DNA of 64,000 bases from Pseudolabrys sp. (lineage in GTDB: Bacteria > Pseudomonadota > Alphaproteobacteria > Rhizobiales > Xanthobacteraceae): NCBI GenBank assembly GCA_030684935.1, contig JAUXXH010000009.1:20448-84447 (forward strand), in the 5' to 3' direction. A model generated the notes under the pieces. The model worked only from the letters and a program-made list of their open reading frames with translations. It was not told the origin of the DNA and ran no database searches. Below, in pieces: positions 23,917 to 31,982 of the stretch (position 1 is the stretch's first letter; every line of letters starts with the position of its first letter). A program made the position numbers and the translations under genes.

Positions 23917-25697
23917 GACAGGCCGAGCGACTTCCGGGCACTGCGTCCGAGCGCCACCATACGGCCGTTCCAGGTGTTCGGCGTCTCCGGCTCCGCCAGC
24001 CGAAGTCCGACGGTGGTAACCCGGCCGTTTTCGACCTTGTGCGCCAGCAGCGCGACCGGACCGAGTTGGACGATGTCACCGGTCTTGGCCGAGTGATCCA
24101 ATATCTCGGTAAAGTAATCGGCCAGCGCCACCTCGGTATGATCGGCCGCGACCTGTAGCCCGTAGATTTCCGACAAGGCGCCGAGCGTCGCCGTGCCCGG
24201 CACGAAGAAATCGCCCAGCAGGCGCGGATCCGGCGCGGCCGGCAGCGGCAGGTTGACGAAGAACCGGTCGAGCGCCTGCGCCTTTTCCGGCGGCGCCAGC
24301 AGATAGACGTAGTCGCCCTCCTGCACCGGATCGGCCTCCACCGGCGTGAGGATTTCCTCGTTACGCACGATCAGCGTTGGCCGTGCCCAGTTCGGAATCA
24401 GGCCATGGCGCAAATAGGGACTGCCGGCGATCACCGGATAACCGACCAGTTCCTTCTCAAGCTGGCCGGGCAGATCGAGTTCGACGCGGCGGGCGGTGAC
24501 GTCGCTGCGTGGCAGCGCGATGCGCAACCGGCGCGCCGCGGCGGGAATGGTCCAGCCCTGCACCAGCAGCGAAAACAGCACGATCACAAAAGCGACGTCG
24601 AAATAGATCTGCCCGCCGGGCAATCCGACCAACAGCGGGATCGACGCCAGGAACACGCCGACCGAACCGCGCAATCCGACCCAGGAGACGAACAACTTCT
24701 CGCGCGTTGAGAACCGGAACGGCGCCAGGCACAGGAATACCGTCGCCGGGCGCGCAATCAGCGTCAAAGCACCGGCCACCAGCAGCGCCGGCCACAGCCG
24801 CTGCATCAGCAATTCGGGCCAGGCGAGCAGCCCGAGCAGCACGAACATGGCGATCTGCGCCAGCCAGGTCACGGCGTCCATGAACGTGACCAGCATGTTG
24901 TGGGCGCGCGTCGAATTGTTGCCGACCACCAGACCGGCCAGATAGACCGCCAGAAAGCCGGAGCCCTGCAAGGCGCCGGTCAGCGCAAAGATGACGACGC
25001 CGCCGGTGGCGACGAATGGCGCGTGCAACCCCTGTGGCAGGTTCAGCCGGTTCAACACCCAGACCATGACGTAGCCGCCAACCACGCCGATGGCGGCGCC
25101 GAGGCTGATCTGTTGCGCCAGCAGGCCGAAAATGGCGCCCCAGGTCTGCCCTCCCTGCATCAGGATTCCGACCAGCAAAATGGTCATGAAAATGGCGACC
25201 GGGTCGTTGGTGGCGGACTCGACTTCCAGCGTCGCGCTGACGCGCGGCCGCAGCCGCAGCCCTTTGGCGTGCAGCAGGAAGAAGACCGCCGCGGCGTCGG
25301 TCGAGGCGACGATGGAGCCGATCAGCAGCCCCTCGGTCCAGCTCAGGCCGAGCGCCCAGACCGCCATCGGCGCCGTCAGCGTCGCGGTCAGAAGCACGCC
25401 GAAAGTGGCCAGGATGCCGGCCGGCGCCAGCACCAGCCGGAAAGTGGCCATCTTGGTGCGCAGGCCGCCGTCGAACAGGATCAGCGCCAAAGCGATGGAG
25501 CCCACCATGTAGGCGGCGCCGACATCGTTGAAACGCAGCCCGCCCGGGCCGCCTTCGCCCGCCAGCATGCCGACCAGCAAGAACACCAGCAGCAAGGGAG
25601 CGCCGAAGCGCAGCGCGACCAGACTCGAGAGTATACCCGCGAGAACCAGGACACTGCCCAGCAGGATCGCAAGGCTGAAGGTATCGAGCGCGGCCAT
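23913..25697 (-). CDS. Potassium/proton antiporter, CPA1 family (NhaP2/CvrA-like)
   Basis: Membrane antiporter of 594 residues. The first approximately 390 residues form the Na_H_Exchanger core with FDGGLRTK, GSIVASTDAAAVFF and ESATNDPVAIF (the ND ion-binding pair). The remainder is cytoplasmic, with a TrkA-C-like domain (PVIAGSPYLRHGLIPNWARP) and a C-terminal CorC/HlyC-like region. This architecture matches NhaP2, which expels K+ or Na+ in exchange for protons. The 5' region up to 25833 contains no further gene. Confidence 0.9.
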   Translation of the reverse strand: MAALDTFSLAILLGSVLVLAGILSSLVALRFGAPLLLVFLLVGMLAGEGGPGGLRFNDVGAAYMVGSIALALILFDGGLRTKMATFRLVLAPAGILATFGVLLTATLTAPMAVWALGLSWTEGLLIGSIVASTDAAAVFFLLHAKGLRLRPRVSATLEVESATNDPVAIFMTILLVGILMQGGQTWGAIFGLLAQQISLGAAIGVVGGYVMVWVLNRLNLPQGLHAPFVATGGVVIFALTGALQGSGFLAVYLAGLVVGNNSTRAHNMLVTFMDAVTWLAQIAMFVLLGLLAWPELLMQRLWPALLVAGALTLIARPATVFLCLAPFRFSTREKLFVSWVGLRGSVGVFLASIPLLVGLPGGQIYFDVAFVIVLFSLLVQGWTIPAAARRLRIALPRSDVTARRVELDLPGQLEKELVGYPVIAGSPYLRHGLIPNWARPTLIVRNEEILTPVEADPVQEGDYVYLLAPPEKAQALDRFFVNLPLPAAPDPRLLGDFFVPGTATLGALSEIYGLQVAADHTEVALADYFTEILDHSAKTGDIVQLGPVALLAHKVENGRVTTVGLRLAEPETPNTWNGRMVALGRSARKSLGLS

Positions 25698-25833
25698 AAG
25701 AAACGAATCTCCTTCCGTCCGTATAGGAAGGATTCAATCGCTCAAGAGCAACGGTAAATCGGTCGCAGGGTTTCTGCTTTGCCTCTCCCGGTCCGGGTGA
25801 GGGAAAGCAGGCCTGTTTGGCCCCGCCGCGGCG

Positions 25834-26769
25834 CTAGAACGCCACCTTGTCACCACCCTTGAGCGAGAGGATCTCGCGCGCCTCGTCGGCCGTGGCCACC
25901 TCCAGCCCGAGGCCTTCGAGGATCTTGCGAACATTGGTGACTTGCTGGGCGTTCGATTCAGCCATCTTGCCGGCGCCGAGCCAGAGCGAGTCCTCCAGGC
26001 CGACGCGGACATTGGCGCCCATCGATGCCGCCATGGCGGCGATCCGCATCTGGCTCTGTCCGGCGCCCAGCACCGACCAGTGATAGCTGTCGCCGAGCAG
26101 CCGGTCGGCGGTGCGCTTCATCATCATGACGTCTTCCGGATGCTGGCCGATGCCGCCGAGAATGCCGAACACCGACTGCACGAACACCGGCGCCTTGATC
26201 AACCCGCGGTCGAGGAAGTGCCGCAGCGTATAGAGGTGGCCGATGTCGTAGCACTCGACCTCGAAACGGGTGCCGTTGTCGGCACAGGTCGAGAGAATGT
26301 ATTCGATGTCGGCGAAGGTATTCTTGAACATGCCGCCGCGCGAACGCTCGAGATAGGGCTCTTCCCAGTCGTGCTTGAACTTGCCCTTGAAGCGCGGGAT
26401 CATCGGATAGAGCCCGAAATTCATCGTCCCCATGTTGAGCGAGGCGACTTCCGGCTTGAAGTGCGCGGCCGGCTTGACCCGCTCTTCCGCCGTCATGGTC
26501 GGCGCGCCGCCCGTGGTGATGTTCACCACCACGTTGGAGCGCTGCTTGATCACCTTGAGAAACGGGGCGAAAGCCTCCGGCGTCTGGTCGGGACGGCCGT
26601 CCTGCGGGTTGCGGGCGTGCAGATGCACGATCGCAGCACCCGCCTCGGCGGCGCCGATCGCCGCGTCGGCGATCTGCTCGGCGGTCACCGGCAAATGCGG
26701 CGACATCGACGGCGTATGGATCGAGCCGGTAACGGCACAGGTAATGATGACTTTCCGCGTTTTCGCCAT
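25834..26769 (-). CDS. BKACE-family beta-keto acid cleavage enzyme (DUF849, Kce-like)
   Basis: TIM-barrel enzyme of 311 residues. IVHLHARNPQDGRP carries the zinc-binding HxH; ITTGGAPTMTAEERV, LNMGTMNFG, FEVECYDIGHLYTL and SVFGILGGIGQHPEDVM are family blocks. BKACE enzymes condense a beta-keto acid with acetyl-CoA, giving a CoA thioester and acetoacetate. ATG 26769 is chosen; ATG 26781 is an alternative four codons upstream, and the longer frame to 26922 lacks homology. It is divergent from an EamA transporter across a region with an inverted repeat. Confidence 0.9.
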   Translation of the reverse strand: MAKTRKVIITCAVTGSIHTPSMSPHLPVTAEQIADAAIGAAEAGAAIVHLHARNPQDGRPDQTPEAFAPFLKVIKQRSNVVVNITTGGAPTMTAEERVKPAAHFKPEVASLNMGTMNFGLYPMIPRFKGKFKHDWEEPYLERSRGGMFKNTFADIEYILSTCADNGTRFEVECYDIGHLYTLRHFLDRGLIKAPVFVQSVFGILGGIGQHPEDVMMMKRTADRLLGDSYHWSVLGAGQSQMRIAAMAASMGANVRVGLEDSLWLGAGKMAESNAQQVTNVRKILEGLGLEVATADEAREILSLKGGDKVAF

Positions 26770-26867
26770 GAGCAATTCCATCCCGGTCGAGTTCTGGGCT
26801 CTGATGTCCCGATTGGACTTCCGCGGCGATCTTAGAGTATCAGCCGGGGTCACGTCACCTGCACGGC

Positions 26868-26890
26868 TGATATTTGAATTGCACATATCA
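26868..26890. promoter_or_regulatory. Inverted repeat TGATAT-N11-ATATCA between divergent genes
   Basis: Perfect 6-base arms lie in the gap between the BKACE gene and the divergent EamA gene, 98 bases from the first start and 48 from the second. The spacing suits a dimeric repressor or a LysR/GntR-type regulator, but no regulator gene is adjacent. Confidence 0.35.
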
Positions 26891-26938
26891 AGCCGGAAAC
26901 CGGTTTCCACATTCGAGACCATGCGCTAGGCCAATGCC

Positions 26939-27841
26939 ATGGACCCGAAGGCTCAAGCGGTCGCGGCCAAGTCTTCCGGCGTCCTGATCGGCGCATTGTG
27001 CGGCATCGGTGCCGCATTCGGCTGGGCCGCCGGCTTTGTCGCCGCCAAGCACGGCGTCTCGATCGGCTTTTCGCCCGCCGATCTGGCTTTTCACCGATTC
27101 TACTGGTCCGGGATCCTGCTGATCCCGCTGGCCCTGCGCAGCGGCGCCATCGAGCTCGGCGGCATCGGCTGGGGCCGCGGCATGGTGATGACCATCCTGG
27201 CCGGTCCGCCGCAGGCTTTGCTCGCCTATATCGGCTTCACGCTGGTGCCGCTCGGGCACGGCACCACCATCCAGCCGGCTTGCGCCGCGCTGTTCGGCCT
27301 GGTGCTGGCGACGCTTGTGCTGGGCGAGCGGCCGACGCTGCAACGCATTATCGGCTGCATGATCCTGGTGGCCGGGCTGATCGTTTTCGGCATCGAGTCA
27401 TTGACGACCATCGGCGGCCACGGCGTCGGCGGCGATCTGCTGTTCGCACTCGCCGGCTTGTTCTGGGCCAGTTTCGGTACGCTGCTGCGGCTCTGGGGTG
27501 TGGCCGGCATGCGTGGCACGGCCGTCGTCGGTGCGCTGTCGGTGCTGGTGTTCGCTCCCCTTTATACGGTGTTTGTCGGCTTTGACGGCATTCTGCGCAT
27601 GAGCCTGGCCGACAACATGCTGCAGATCCTCGTGCAGGGTCTGCTCGCCGGCGCCCTGCCGATCTATCTGTTTGCGCGCGCGGTGACCCTGCTCGGCGCC
27701 GGACGCGCGGCAACATTTCCGGCGCTGGTGCCGGGGTTTTCGCTGGTCATCGGTTTTTTTGCTCTCGGCCTGGTTCCGAGCATCGCGCAGCTGATCGGCC
27801 TGGCGATCGTTGTGGTCGGGTTCCGCTTCGTGGTGCGATAA
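26939..27841 (+). CDS. EamA/DMT-family transporter
   Basis: Ten-helix drug/metabolite transporter of 300 residues built from two EamA repeats: ALCGIGAAFGWAAGFVAAK begins the first and LLFALAGLFWASFGTLLRLW the second; QPACAALFGLVLATLVLGERP is the usual helix 4-5 motif. Cargo is unknown. It shares a divergent promoter with the BKACE enzyme gene, so it could import or export a related keto or amino acid. Confidence 0.88.
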   Translation: MDPKAQAVAAKSSGVLIGALCGIGAAFGWAAGFVAAKHGVSIGFSPADLAFHRFYWSGILLIPLALRSGAIELGGIGWGRGMVMTILAGPPQALLAYIGFTLVPLGHGTTIQPACAALFGLVLATLVLGERPTLQRIIGCMILVAGLIVFGIESLTTIGGHGVGGDLLFALAGLFWASFGTLLRLWGVAGMRGTAVVGALSVLVFAPLYTVFVGFDGILRMSLADNMLQILVQGLLAGALPIYLFARAVTLLGAGRAATFPALVPGFSLVIGFFALGLVPSIAQLIGLAIVVVGFRFVVR

Positions 27842-27927
27842 AGGCGGATCTCGGATGTGCATAACCCTGGGCCTGATGGCGCCGCGGATGCCGGGCGGTG
27901 GCCCAGTCTGATATTGCTCCGCCTCGC

Positions 27928-27940
27928 GTGCAATTTGCAC
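27928..27940. promoter_or_regulatory. 13-bp palindrome GTGCAATTTGCAC upstream of an MscS gene
   Basis: GTGCAA-T-TTGCAC is a perfect inverted repeat (odd-length centre) 36 bases upstream of the mechanosensitive channel start, where an operator or core promoter would be expected. No matching second copy was noticed elsewhere. Confidence 0.35.
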
Positions 27941-27975
27941 AACGCTCGCGTCATCAGCTCAACCGGGAGCGCGCC

Positions 27976-29322
27976 ATGAACGATTTCGGGCAGATTACCG
28001 ACGCCCTCGGCAAGGCTCTGACCAGTCTCGGTCATGAGTTCACATCGGTCTGGCTGCCGATCCAGCTCGGCGCCATCTTGCTCGCCGCCGGTCTCGGTGC
28101 GCTGGCCGGGAAACTGATCCGCAGCCGCGCCACACCAGGCGAGATCGTGATGGGCTGGCCGGCCTATCTGCGTCTGCTGGTGCGGCTGCTGCTCGACAAT
28201 ATCGGCACCATCATCTTCGTGTTGCTGCTGACCGTGGCCCAAACGGTCATGCTGACCATGACCTGGCCGAGCCGATCGTACCTGCTCGGCGTCGCCGCCA
28301 GCCTCGCCACGGCCTGGGTGGTGATCGCGCTGGTCGCCGGATTGATCCGCAACGCCTTCGTCTACCGGCTGGTGGCGATCTTCGCCTGGACCATCGCGGC
28401 GCTGAGCATTCTGGGCCTGCTCGGACCGACGATGGTGGCGCTCGACTCGGTCGGCCTCATCATCGGCGGCCTGCGTGTGACGCCGCTGCTGGCCATCAAG
28501 ACCAGCGTGCTGATGCTCGTGGCGCTGTGGCTGGCGAGCGCGACCAGCGACTTCCTCGAGCGGCGCCTGCAAACCACCACCGATCTCACGCCGTCGATCC
28601 AGGTGCTGATCGGCAAGCTGATCCGGCTGATGCTGATCACCTTCGCCATCCTGATCGCGCTGTCGACGGCCGGCATCGACTTCACCGCCCTCGCCTTCTT
28701 CTCCGGCGCGGTCGGCCTCGGCCTCGGCTTCGGCCTGCAGAAGGTGGTGTCCAATCTCGTCAGCGGGATCATTCTGCTCGCCGACAAGTCGATAAAACCC
28801 GGCGACATCATCTCGATCGGCGACCAGTTCGGCTGGGTCACCAACATGGGCGCCCGCTGCACCTCGGTCGACACCCGCGACGGCCGCGAAATCCTGATTC
28901 CGAACGAGGACTTCGTCACCCAGCACGTGGTCAACTGGTCCTACTCGAACTACCGCATGCTGCTGAAAGCCAATTTCGGCGTCAGCTACGATTGCGATCC
29001 GCACCACGTCCGCGCGGTCGCGATCGCCGCCGCCGCATCGGTGCCCCGCGTGCTCACCGATCCGGCACCGAATTGCTATTTCGAGGCCTTCGGAGAGTCC
29101 TCGCTGGACTTCAGCCTGCGCTACTGGATCGACGACCCCAACAACGGCGTCATCAATGTCCGCGGCCCGGTGATGCTGGCTTTGTGGGACGCCTTCAAGC
29201 GCGAGGGCATCAACATTCCGTATCCGATCCGCGACGTCCGCATCAGCACGGCGGAACGCAACGCCGGGTTACCGGATCAATTCGCACCGGCCTCAAATGC
29301 CAGCAAGTCACCGTTGGATTGA
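27976..29322 (+). CDS. Mechanosensitive ion channel, MscS family
   Basis: Membrane protein of 448 residues. Several N-terminal helices precede the pore and beta domain: FTALAFFSGAVGLGLGFGLQ is the pore-lining helix region, followed by KVVSNLVSGIILLADKSIKP and GRCTSVDT-type beta-domain segments (GARCTSVDTRDGREILIPNE). The C-terminal alpha-beta domain ends near PYPIRDVRIS. It opens on membrane tension to release solutes. ATG 27976 is used; the frame extends back to 27898 without support. Confidence 0.92.
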   Translation: MNDFGQITDALGKALTSLGHEFTSVWLPIQLGAILLAAGLGALAGKLIRSRATPGEIVMGWPAYLRLLVRLLLDNIGTIIFVLLLTVAQTVMLTMTWPSRSYLLGVAASLATAWVVIALVAGLIRNAFVYRLVAIFAWTIAALSILGLLGPTMVALDSVGLIIGGLRVTPLLAIKTSVLMLVALWLASATSDFLERRLQTTTDLTPSIQVLIGKLIRLMLITFAILIALSTAGIDFTALAFFSGAVGLGLGFGLQKVVSNLVSGIILLADKSIKPGDIISIGDQFGWVTNMGARCTSVDTRDGREILIPNEDFVTQHVVNWSYSNYRMLLKANFGVSYDCDPHHVRAVAIAAAASVPRVLTDPAPNCYFEAFGESSLDFSLRYWIDDPNNGVINVRGPVMLALWDAFKREGINIPYPIRDVRISTAERNAGLPDQFAPASNASKSPLD

Positions 29323-29329
29323 TTCGAGC

Positions 29330-29728
29330 TTATGCAGGCGGCGCGGGCTTGGACTCCCCTCCCCCTTGCGGGGAGGGGTCGGGGGTGGGGGTAACCAGCC
29401 CGAGAGCATTTGTTATGATGGATGCAACGCCTTCGATGTTTGCAATCACGTCACTATTCCAGAAACGCAAAACCCTGAAATCGTTTTGACGAAGATATTC
29501 GTCGCGTGTTGAGTCGGCACGAAGCCCGGCGGCCATGTTGTGCTGGCCGCCGTCCACCTCAATGACCAGCCGCGCCGAAAAACATGCGAAGTCGACGACA
29601 AATTGATCGATCGGAACCTGACGCCGGAAGTGAAATCCCTGGCCGCGCAACGTGCGGAGGAAACGCCAAAGCTTCCGCTCGGCATTGGTCGAGTTGGTGC
29701 GAAGATGGCGCGCTGTTTCGTTGGCCAT
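29330..29728 (-). CDS. DUF559 endonuclease-like protein nested in a family C repeat
   Basis: Small PD-(D/E)XK-type protein of 132 residues. NAERKLWRFLRTLRGQGFHF then VPIDQFVVDFACFSARLVIEVDGGQH gives the D...ExD core (shown in two parts), as in Vsr-related DUF559 nucleases. Its C-terminus TPTPDPSPQGGGES is translated from a repeat arm at 29354-29393, while the opposite arm (29735-29790) ends 6 bases before ATG 29728. Thus the gene sits exactly between the two halves of an element that elsewhere in this window is a compact inverted repeat. DNA target and role are unknown. Confidence 0.82.
   Translation of the reverse strand: MANETARHLRTNSTNAERKLWRFLRTLRGQGFHFRRQVPIDQFVVDFACFSARLVIEVDGGQHNMAAGLRADSTRDEYLRQNDFRVLRFWNSDVIANIEGVASIITNALGLVTPTPDPSPQGGGESKPAPPA
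29354..29393. repeat. Family C repeat, left arm of the copy split by the DUF559 gene
   Basis: The sequence ctcccctcccccttgcgggg followed by aggggtcgggggtgggggta matches the left arm of the 8212-8329 copy. It overlaps the 3' end of the DUF559 reading frame and encodes that protein's proline- and glycine-rich tail. Confidence 0.85.
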
Positions 29729-29734
29729 AAATTC

Positions 29735-29790
29735 ACCCCACCCCGCCCGCCTGCGGCGGGCGACCCTCCCCGTCAAGGGGAGGGTAAGAA
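29735..29790. repeat. Family C repeat, right arm of the copy split by the DUF559 gene
   Basis: It begins ccccaccccg, has a central hairpin cccgcctgcggcggg, and ends ccctccccgtcaaggggagg plus gtaagaa, the same order as the right arm at 8275-8329, where the central hairpin has a different sequence. It lies just upstream of the DUF559 start codon. Confidence 0.85.
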
Positions 29791-29795
29791 GCAGC

Positions 29796-30977
29796 CTACG
29801 CCGCCTTCCGGCTCGCCAGAAACTCGCCCATGCGGTCCAGCGCCTTCAGGATGTTCGCGGTCGAGTTGGCATAGGACAGCCGCACATAGCCTTCGCCGAG
29901 GATGCCGAAGTCCGGCCCGCCGATGATGGCGACGCCGGCCTCTTCCAGCAGCGATGAGGCCAGCGCCTTCGCCTTCCACCCGGTCGCCTTGATGTTGGGG
30001 AATGCATAGAAGGCGCCCTTCGGCACCGCGCAGGATATGCCCGGCAACCTGTTCAGCCCCTCGACCACCACCTTCCGGCGCTTGTCGAACTCGGCGATCA
30101 TCTTGTGCACCTCGTCCTGCGGGCCGGTCAGCGCCGCCAGCCCGGCGAACTGCGCCGAGGCATTGACGCAGGAATGCAGGTTGACCGCGAGCTTGCGCGC
30201 ATAGTCGTAGAGCTTGTCGGGGAACACCGCATAGCCGAGCCGCCAGCCGGTCATGGCATAGGTCTTCGACCAGCCGTTCAGCAGGATCAGGCGGTCGCGG
30301 ATCGACGGATAAGACAGCAGGCAGACGTGCTGCTCGCCGTCATAGACCATGTGGTCGTAAATCTCGTCCGACATGATGGCGACGTCCGGCCACTTCTCGA
30401 GGCCGGCGATGAGTTTGTCGACTTCGGCCTTGCCGGTAACGCCGCCGGTCGGGTTGGCGGGGGAATTCAGGATCAGCAGCCGCGTCTTCGGCGTGAGCAG
30501 CTTCAGCGGTTCCTCGGCCGAGAAGGCAAAGCCATTCTCCTCACGGATCGGCACCGGCACCGGGGTGGCGCCGGTGAACTCGATCATCGAACGATAGATC
30601 GGGAAACCGGGATCGGGATAGAGGATTTCCGCGCCGGGTTCGCCAAACATCAAAATCGACATGAACATGGTCGGCTTCCCGCCCGGCATGATCATCACGC
30701 TGTCCGGCGAGACCTCGACCTTGAAGCGCTTGTTGAGATCGGCGGCCACCGCCTCGCGCAGCGGCACGATGCCGTTGGCTGCGGTGTAGCCGTGGTGGCC
30801 GTCGCGCAGGGCTTTCACGGCCGCCTCGACGATGAAATCGGGGGTGCGGAAGTCTGGCTGGCCGATGCCGAGATTGATGATGTCGCGGCCCTGCCCGATC
30901 AGGGCATTGGCGCGGGCCAGCACGGCGAAGGCGTTTTCCTCGCCGATGCGGTCGAAGGCGGCAATGGTTTTCAGCAT
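29796..30977 (-). CDS. Pyridoxal phosphate-dependent aminotransferase, class I/II
   Basis: Fold-type I aminotransferase of 393 residues. INLGIGQPDFRTP near the start, PGGKPTMFMS, NSPANPTGGV (PLP-contacting asparagine), MSDEIYDHMVYDG and the Schiff-base lysine in NGWSKTYAMTGWRLGYA are the expected order. It probably transfers amino groups between an aliphatic or aromatic amino acid and 2-oxoglutarate or pyruvate. The gene is followed by a repeat and stands apart from its neighbours; no pathway is indicated by context. Confidence 0.9.
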   Translation of the reverse strand: MLKTIAAFDRIGEENAFAVLARANALIGQGRDIINLGIGQPDFRTPDFIVEAAVKALRDGHHGYTAANGIVPLREAVAADLNKRFKVEVSPDSVMIMPGGKPTMFMSILMFGEPGAEILYPDPGFPIYRSMIEFTGATPVPVPIREENGFAFSAEEPLKLLTPKTRLLILNSPANPTGGVTGKAEVDKLIAGLEKWPDVAIMSDEIYDHMVYDGEQHVCLLSYPSIRDRLILLNGWSKTYAMTGWRLGYAVFPDKLYDYARKLAVNLHSCVNASAQFAGLAALTGPQDEVHKMIAEFDKRRKVVVEGLNRLPGISCAVPKGAFYAFPNIKATGWKAKALASSLLEEAGVAIIGGPDFGILGEGYVRLSYANSTANILKALDRMGEFLASRKAA

Positions 30978-31029
30978 GACGTTCCCCCGGTGTTCGTTGC
31001 CCGATCTTGCCGGGCCGCGGCTGCCGCCG

Positions 31030-31476
31030 TCAATTGGCGCGCTTGCGAACGTGACCGAACTGCAATTCCGCCATCCGCATCACCTCGAAGATGACGGCCA
31101 CCGACCAGCCGATCAGCAGCACACCATTGAGCGACGTGATCGGCCCCACGAGACGCTTGTTGATGTCGGCCGGCAGCGCGTCGCCGTAGCCGAGCGCGGT
31201 GTAGTTCTCGAAGGCGAATTCGAAATTGCTGCCGTGAACGACTTTCAGATCGATCAAGAAGTAATAAAAGGTCCAGACGGCGATCTCGATCACGTGCGCG
31301 CACATCAGCACCGACAAGGTCACCAGCAGCAGCGACGTCAGGCGGATCAACATGTGCATTTCGCCGGTCACCCGCGAGGTGTGGCGGGTCGCCAGCACGA
31401 TCAGGCCTGTCATCAGCGCGTGAATGGCGAAATTGACCAGACTGACCGCGGCGCCGGAGAGCAGCAGAGACCACAT
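31030..31476 (-). CDS. Small potassium channel-like protein
   Basis: Membrane protein of 148 residues with three to four hydrophobic segments. FENYTALGYGD carries the TxGYGD potassium selectivity filter between two helices, the pore unit of ion_trans_2 channels. No RCK or cyclic-nucleotide domain is attached, and the C-terminus MRMAELQFGHVRKRAN is short and basic. It is probably a tetrameric K+ channel of the inner membrane. Confidence 0.82.
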   Translation of the reverse strand: MWSLLLSGAAVSLVNFAIHALMTGLIVLATRHTSRVTGEMHMLIRLTSLLLVTLSVLMCAHVIEIAVWTFYYFLIDLKVVHGSNFEFAFENYTALGYGDALPADINKRLVGPITSLNGVLLIGWSVAVIFEVMRMAELQFGHVRKRAN

Positions 31477-31568
31477 TGGGATTTCAATACGCCCCGGTTG
31501 CCGTGCAGTAAACGCCGGCGGTATGCGGAAATCAATTCGGCGGCAGCAGTGGCCGGGATCGGCGCCGG

Positions 31569-31847
31569 TCAGGGCTCCCCGCCATAACGGATGCCGAGGT
31601 CGCGCAGGATCTGGGACCGGATGAACGGATCGGGGTCGTCGCCGAGGTAGTCATTGCCGAAATATACCGGGCCGGGCGGGAAAGCCGACCTGTCTCTGGT
31701 CCGGTGCGCCGGTTTGGCAGCCGCCACAGGGGCCGGGGCGGCCGTCTTTTTCTTCGGCCCGGTTTGGCCAATGGCGTCACCGGGCCCGGCCGCAACAAAG
31801 GCGAGAGCGACAGCGGAGACGATGAGCCTGATCGGAAGGGACGACAT
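31569..31847 (-). CDS. Small exported protein of unknown function
   Basis: Protein of 92 residues. MSSLPIRLIVSAVALAFVAA is a likely signal peptide; the mature part has an alanine/proline-rich linker (KKKTAAPAPVAAAKP) and a short conserved-looking tail DPFIRSQILRDLGIRYGG. ATG 31847 is used, since the longer frame adds only non-hydrophobic residues. I do not recognise the family. Confidence 0.6.
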   Translation of the reverse strand: MSSLPIRLIVSAVALAFVAAGPGDAIGQTGPKKKTAAPAPVAAAKPAHRTRDRSAFPPGPVYFGNDYLGDDPDPFIRSQILRDLGIRYGGEP

Positions 31848-31982
31848 GAGGGCACCCGCTTGATTGATCCGACAACCCCTTGCCCTTAACGGAACCATGG
31901 GGCGGCACAAGGGCGCGCCTCACCATGGCCGATCACAACCCGGTGTCGGAATAAAGATCGGTTTCGCGGGTTTCGCACACCA

